Shown here piece by piece: positions 5,311 through 7,167 of a stretch of 7,167 bases of DNA. The position numbers and the translations under genes were made by a program. The stretch spans positions 1-7,167 of the forward strand of contig CAIRRW010000016.1 in the NCBI GenBank assembly GCA_903881065.1, in the 5' to 3' direction. Position 1 is the first letter of the stretch; each line of letters begins with the position of its first letter. The notes beneath the pieces are model-generated. The model was not told the DNA's origin. It did not search any database and saw nothing but the letters and a program-made list of their open reading frames with translations. This DNA comes from an uncultured Bacteroidota bacterium (GTDB lineage: Bacteria > Bacteroidota > Bacteroidia > 2-12-FULL-35-15).

Positions 5311-6555
5311 TTAAAAGGCAGCAATTTTTTCCGACATATATTGTCCGGATTTAAGCTTACCTACAATTTTTGAGAATGCATCAATAGTATAATTTACATC
5401 ATCCATAGTATGGACTGCAGTTGGGATAATACGTAATATGATTATTCCTTTAGGCACTACCGGATACACTACCATCGAACAGAAAATGTTAAAGTTCTCG
5501 CGTAAATCAAGAATAAGATTGGTAGCTTCAGGTATTGAGCCATTCATAAATACTGGTGTTACTGGCGAATTGGTTTTCCCTATTTCAAAGCCTGCAGTGC
5601 GTAATCCATTTTGCAACGCATGAGTAATTTCCCATAACTTATCTTTGAACTCAGGATGATTACGCATTAGTTCAAGACGTTTCAAGGCTCCTATAACCAA
5701 AGGCAAAGGCAATGCTTTTGCAAATATCTGCGAACGCATATTGTAGCGTAAATATTCAATTATTTGTTCTTCGCTTGAAATAAAACCACCAATCAAGGCA
5801 AATGACTTGGCAAATGTTCCGAAATAAATATCAATACCATCCTGACAGCCTTGTTCCTGACCTGTTCCTCCACCTGTAGCACCCATAGTTCCTATTCCAT
5901 GAGCATCATCAACAAACAATCGGAATTTGAATTTTTTCTTTAATTCCACTATCTCTTTCAATCTACCCTGACGGCCGCTCATTCCGAAAACACCTTCGGT
6001 AATGACCAAGATAGATCCATTTTGAGCTTCTGCTAATTTTGTAGCACGCTGTAATTGTTTTTCGCAATCATCTATATCATTGTGTTTGAAAACGTAACGC
6101 TTACCCATATGCAGACGAACACCATCCAAAATGCAAGCGTGGCATTCGGCATCGTAAACAATAACATCATGGCGGTCAACTAAACAATCAATAGCAGAAA
6201 CCATTGCCTGATAGCCGAAGTTACAAAGAATAGTATCTTCCTTTTTTACGAAGTCGGACAATTCGGCCTCCAGTTGTTCATGAAAATTAGAGTTTCCACT
6301 CATCATTCGTGCACCCATAGGCACAGCAAAACCATATTCAGAAGCAGCATCGGCATCAGCCTTACGTACCTCAGGATGATTTGCCAATCCTAAATAATTG
6401 TTTAAACTCCAGTTTAATCTTAGTTTTCCGCGAAAACCCATGCGAGGAGCAATCTCACCTTCAAGTTTAGGAAATGTAAAATATCCATGCGATTCTTTAG
6501 CGTGCATTCCAATCGGACCACGGTTTTCCTTTATCTTCTCAAATAAATCTTTCAT
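5311..6555 (-). CDS. PLP-dependent alpha-oxoamine synthase (candidate cysteate acyltransferase or serine palmitoyltransferase)
   Basis: This 414-residue fold-type I PLP enzyme belongs to the alpha-oxoamine synthase family (BioF, glycine C-acetyltransferase, serine palmitoyltransferase, cysteate fatty acyltransferase), which condenses an amino acid with an acyl-CoA or acyl-ACP and releases CO2. Visible residues are His139 in ECHACILDG (stacks on PLP), Asp216 and His219 in FVDDAHG, and the Schiff-base Lys250 in GTFAKSFALIGGF. The N-terminus (MKDLFEKIKENRGPIGMHAKE) and the NNYLGLANHPEVR and PMGARMMSG segments match a conserved Bacteroidota subgroup and not the typical Bacteroides serine palmitoyltransferase (which has FGSNxYxGL and GCAGSRFLNG). 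I think this subgroup includes enzymes linked to sulfonolipid (capnine) synthesis, but the amino-acid substrate cannot be proven from sequence and no cysteate synthase is nearby. BioF is unlikely because no other biotin genes are present. A small lipoprotein gene follows 11 bp downstream. Confidence 0.88.
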   Translation of the reverse strand: MKDLFEKIKENRGPIGMHAKESHGYFTFPKLEGEIAPRMGFRGKLRLNWSLNNYLGLANHPEVRKADADAASEYGFAVPMGARMMSGNSNFHEQLEAELSDFVKKEDTILCNFGYQAMVSAIDCLVDRHDVIVYDAECHACILDGVRLHMGKRYVFKHNDIDDCEKQLQRATKLAEAQNGSILVITEGVFGMSGRQGRLKEIVELKKKFKFRLFVDDAHGIGTMGATGGGTGQEQGCQDGIDIYFGTFAKSFALIGGFISSEEQIIEYLRYNMRSQIFAKALPLPLVIGALKRLELMRNHPEFKDKLWEITHALQNGLRTAGFEIGKTNSPVTPVFMNGSIPEATNLILDLRENFNIFCSMVVYPVVPKGIIILRIIPTAVHTMDDVNYTIDAFSKIVGKLKSGQYMSEKIAAF

Positions 6556-6590
6556 TTTAATATTTTAATTTTTGTTTTGTAAATTGAGTA

Positions 6591-6598
6591 CAAATATA
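6591..6598 (-). promoter_or_regulatory. -7 box TATATTTG for the oxoamine synthase unit
   Basis: The minus strand reads TATATTTG, an exact match to TAnnTTTG. It lies 35 bases before the ATG at 6555, giving a leader of about 30 bases, the longest among the promoters seen here. The leader is very A/T-rich (ATTAAAATATTAAA just before ATG) with no Shine-Dalgarno, as is usual in Bacteroidota. No -33 TTG is found at the expected spacing. Confidence 0.65.
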
Positions 6599-6809
6599 GG
6601 GGAAATAAGGAAATAGGGAACTATTAGTTATTAACCAAAGGTTGCCTTCAATGTTTTCTCAATTGAAAAGTCTAACTAGAAGTGCAAAAAATCAACATTA
6701 AATCCCCGATTACTAAAATTATTTTTGAATAGTATTAGTTTAATAGAGTAAATAAATACATTTATGACTTTGATGTAATTATAATTAGATAACCTAAAAG
6801 AAAGGTCAA
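6599..6809. other. Intergenic stretch without a recognisable gene
   Basis: These 211 bp separate the BLUF gene end from the oxoamine synthase promoter. The sequence is AT-rich and broken by stops; no credible ORF, strong hairpin, tRNA or repeat was found. A TGACTTTG at 6765-6772 resembles a plus-strand -7 box, but no plus-strand gene follows it. Confidence 0.5.
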
Positions 6810-7167
6810 TTATTTTATCAATGTCAGGCTAAAATATTTAAAAAGCATTTTAGCGGATTCTGGGTAATTGAGAAGGCTTACAAGTCTGCCAAACTCCTGT
6901 AAACTCAAATAGTCCTTTAGTTTTGTCATGTCAGCATCCGAAAGTTCATCAAATGCCATACTCCACTCTTGAAAAGCTCTTGTAGAAACGTCATTTTGAT
7001 ATAACAGTGAAACATGACTATGTCGTTTGTCTTTATTAATTTTACCGTATATTTCCTGAACAATAGATTTTTCTCCTTCTAGAATTTGTAGGAACTCTCC
7101 TTTGTGGTATAGCAAACAACCTGTAATATTGTTCTTTGCATTAAACAATCTTGATTCTTCAAGTATA
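6810..7167 (-). CDS. BLUF-domain blue-light sensor, N-terminus outside window
   Basis: The frame stays open to the window edge, giving the C-terminal 118 residues. They contain most of a BLUF domain, which binds FAD and senses blue light. Numbered from the window edge, Asn9 in NAKNNITG aligns with Asn45 of AppA, Gln27 in EFLQILEG with the essential Gln63, and Trp68 and Met70 in FQEWSMAF with Trp104 and Met106. The flavin-facing tyrosine expected near the N-terminus lies beyond the edge. The rest of the domain is followed by a short helical tail (about 45 residues), with no output domain such as EAL or GGDEF, so this is a short stand-alone BLUF protein that probably signals through protein contacts. 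The TTG at 7148 is not a real start, because the domain plainly continues upstream of it. Confidence 0.92.
   Translation of the reverse strand, partial: ILEESRLFNAKNNITGCLLYHKGEFLQILEGEKSIVQEIYGKINKDKRHSHVSLLYQNDVSTRAFQEWSMAFDELSDADMTKLKDYLSLQEFGRLVSLLNYPESAKMLFKYFSLTLIK

Overview
The window looks like chromosomal DNA from an AT-rich member of the Bacteroidota. Three things point there: several start codons sit just downstream of the Bacteroidota-type -7 box TAnnTTTG; Shine-Dalgarno sequences are poor or absent; and the gene set is familiar from that phylum (a CtlX-like hydrolase tail, an Nramp transporter fused to a UspA domain, an alpha-oxoamine synthase of the sphingolipid/sulfonolipid type, and a small HEAT-like protein). 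Genus and species cannot be assigned from the sequence alone.

Layout. Position 1-153 (+) is the C-terminal end of a CtlX/amidinotransferase-like protein, followed by yajQ (211-699, +). The gap from 700 to 1084 holds a striking 248-bp array of six 42-bp units, each centred on CACGTG, with the first unit inverted; a TACCTTTG promoter then leads into dapA (1085-1969, +). Convergent to dapA is smpB (2003-2455, -), with its own promoter. Upstream of smpB on the same strand is a 625-residue Nramp-UspA fusion (2526-4403, -). Divergent from that is a small HEAT-like helical protein (4560-5108, +), probably translated from a leaderless mRNA. It ends inside a hairpin that can terminate transcription from both sides. 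Facing it is an apparent two-gene unit on the minus strand: an alpha-oxoamine synthase (5311-6555) and, 11 bp downstream, an easily missed 42-residue lipoprotein (5171-5299). The window closes with the C-terminal 118 residues of a BLUF blue-light receptor (6810 to the edge, -).

Function. Most genes are housekeeping and do not form one pathway: lysine/peptidoglycan precursor synthesis (dapA), ribosome rescue (smpB), divalent metal uptake (Nramp-UspA), membrane lipid base synthesis (oxoamine synthase), possible nucleotide signalling (yajQ) and light sensing (BLUF). I see no defence system, phage, insertion sequence, CRISPR array, rRNA or tRNA. The least explained item is the phased palindromic array between yajQ and dapA; the small lipoprotein linked to the lipid-synthesis gene and the very short or absent mRNA leaders come next.
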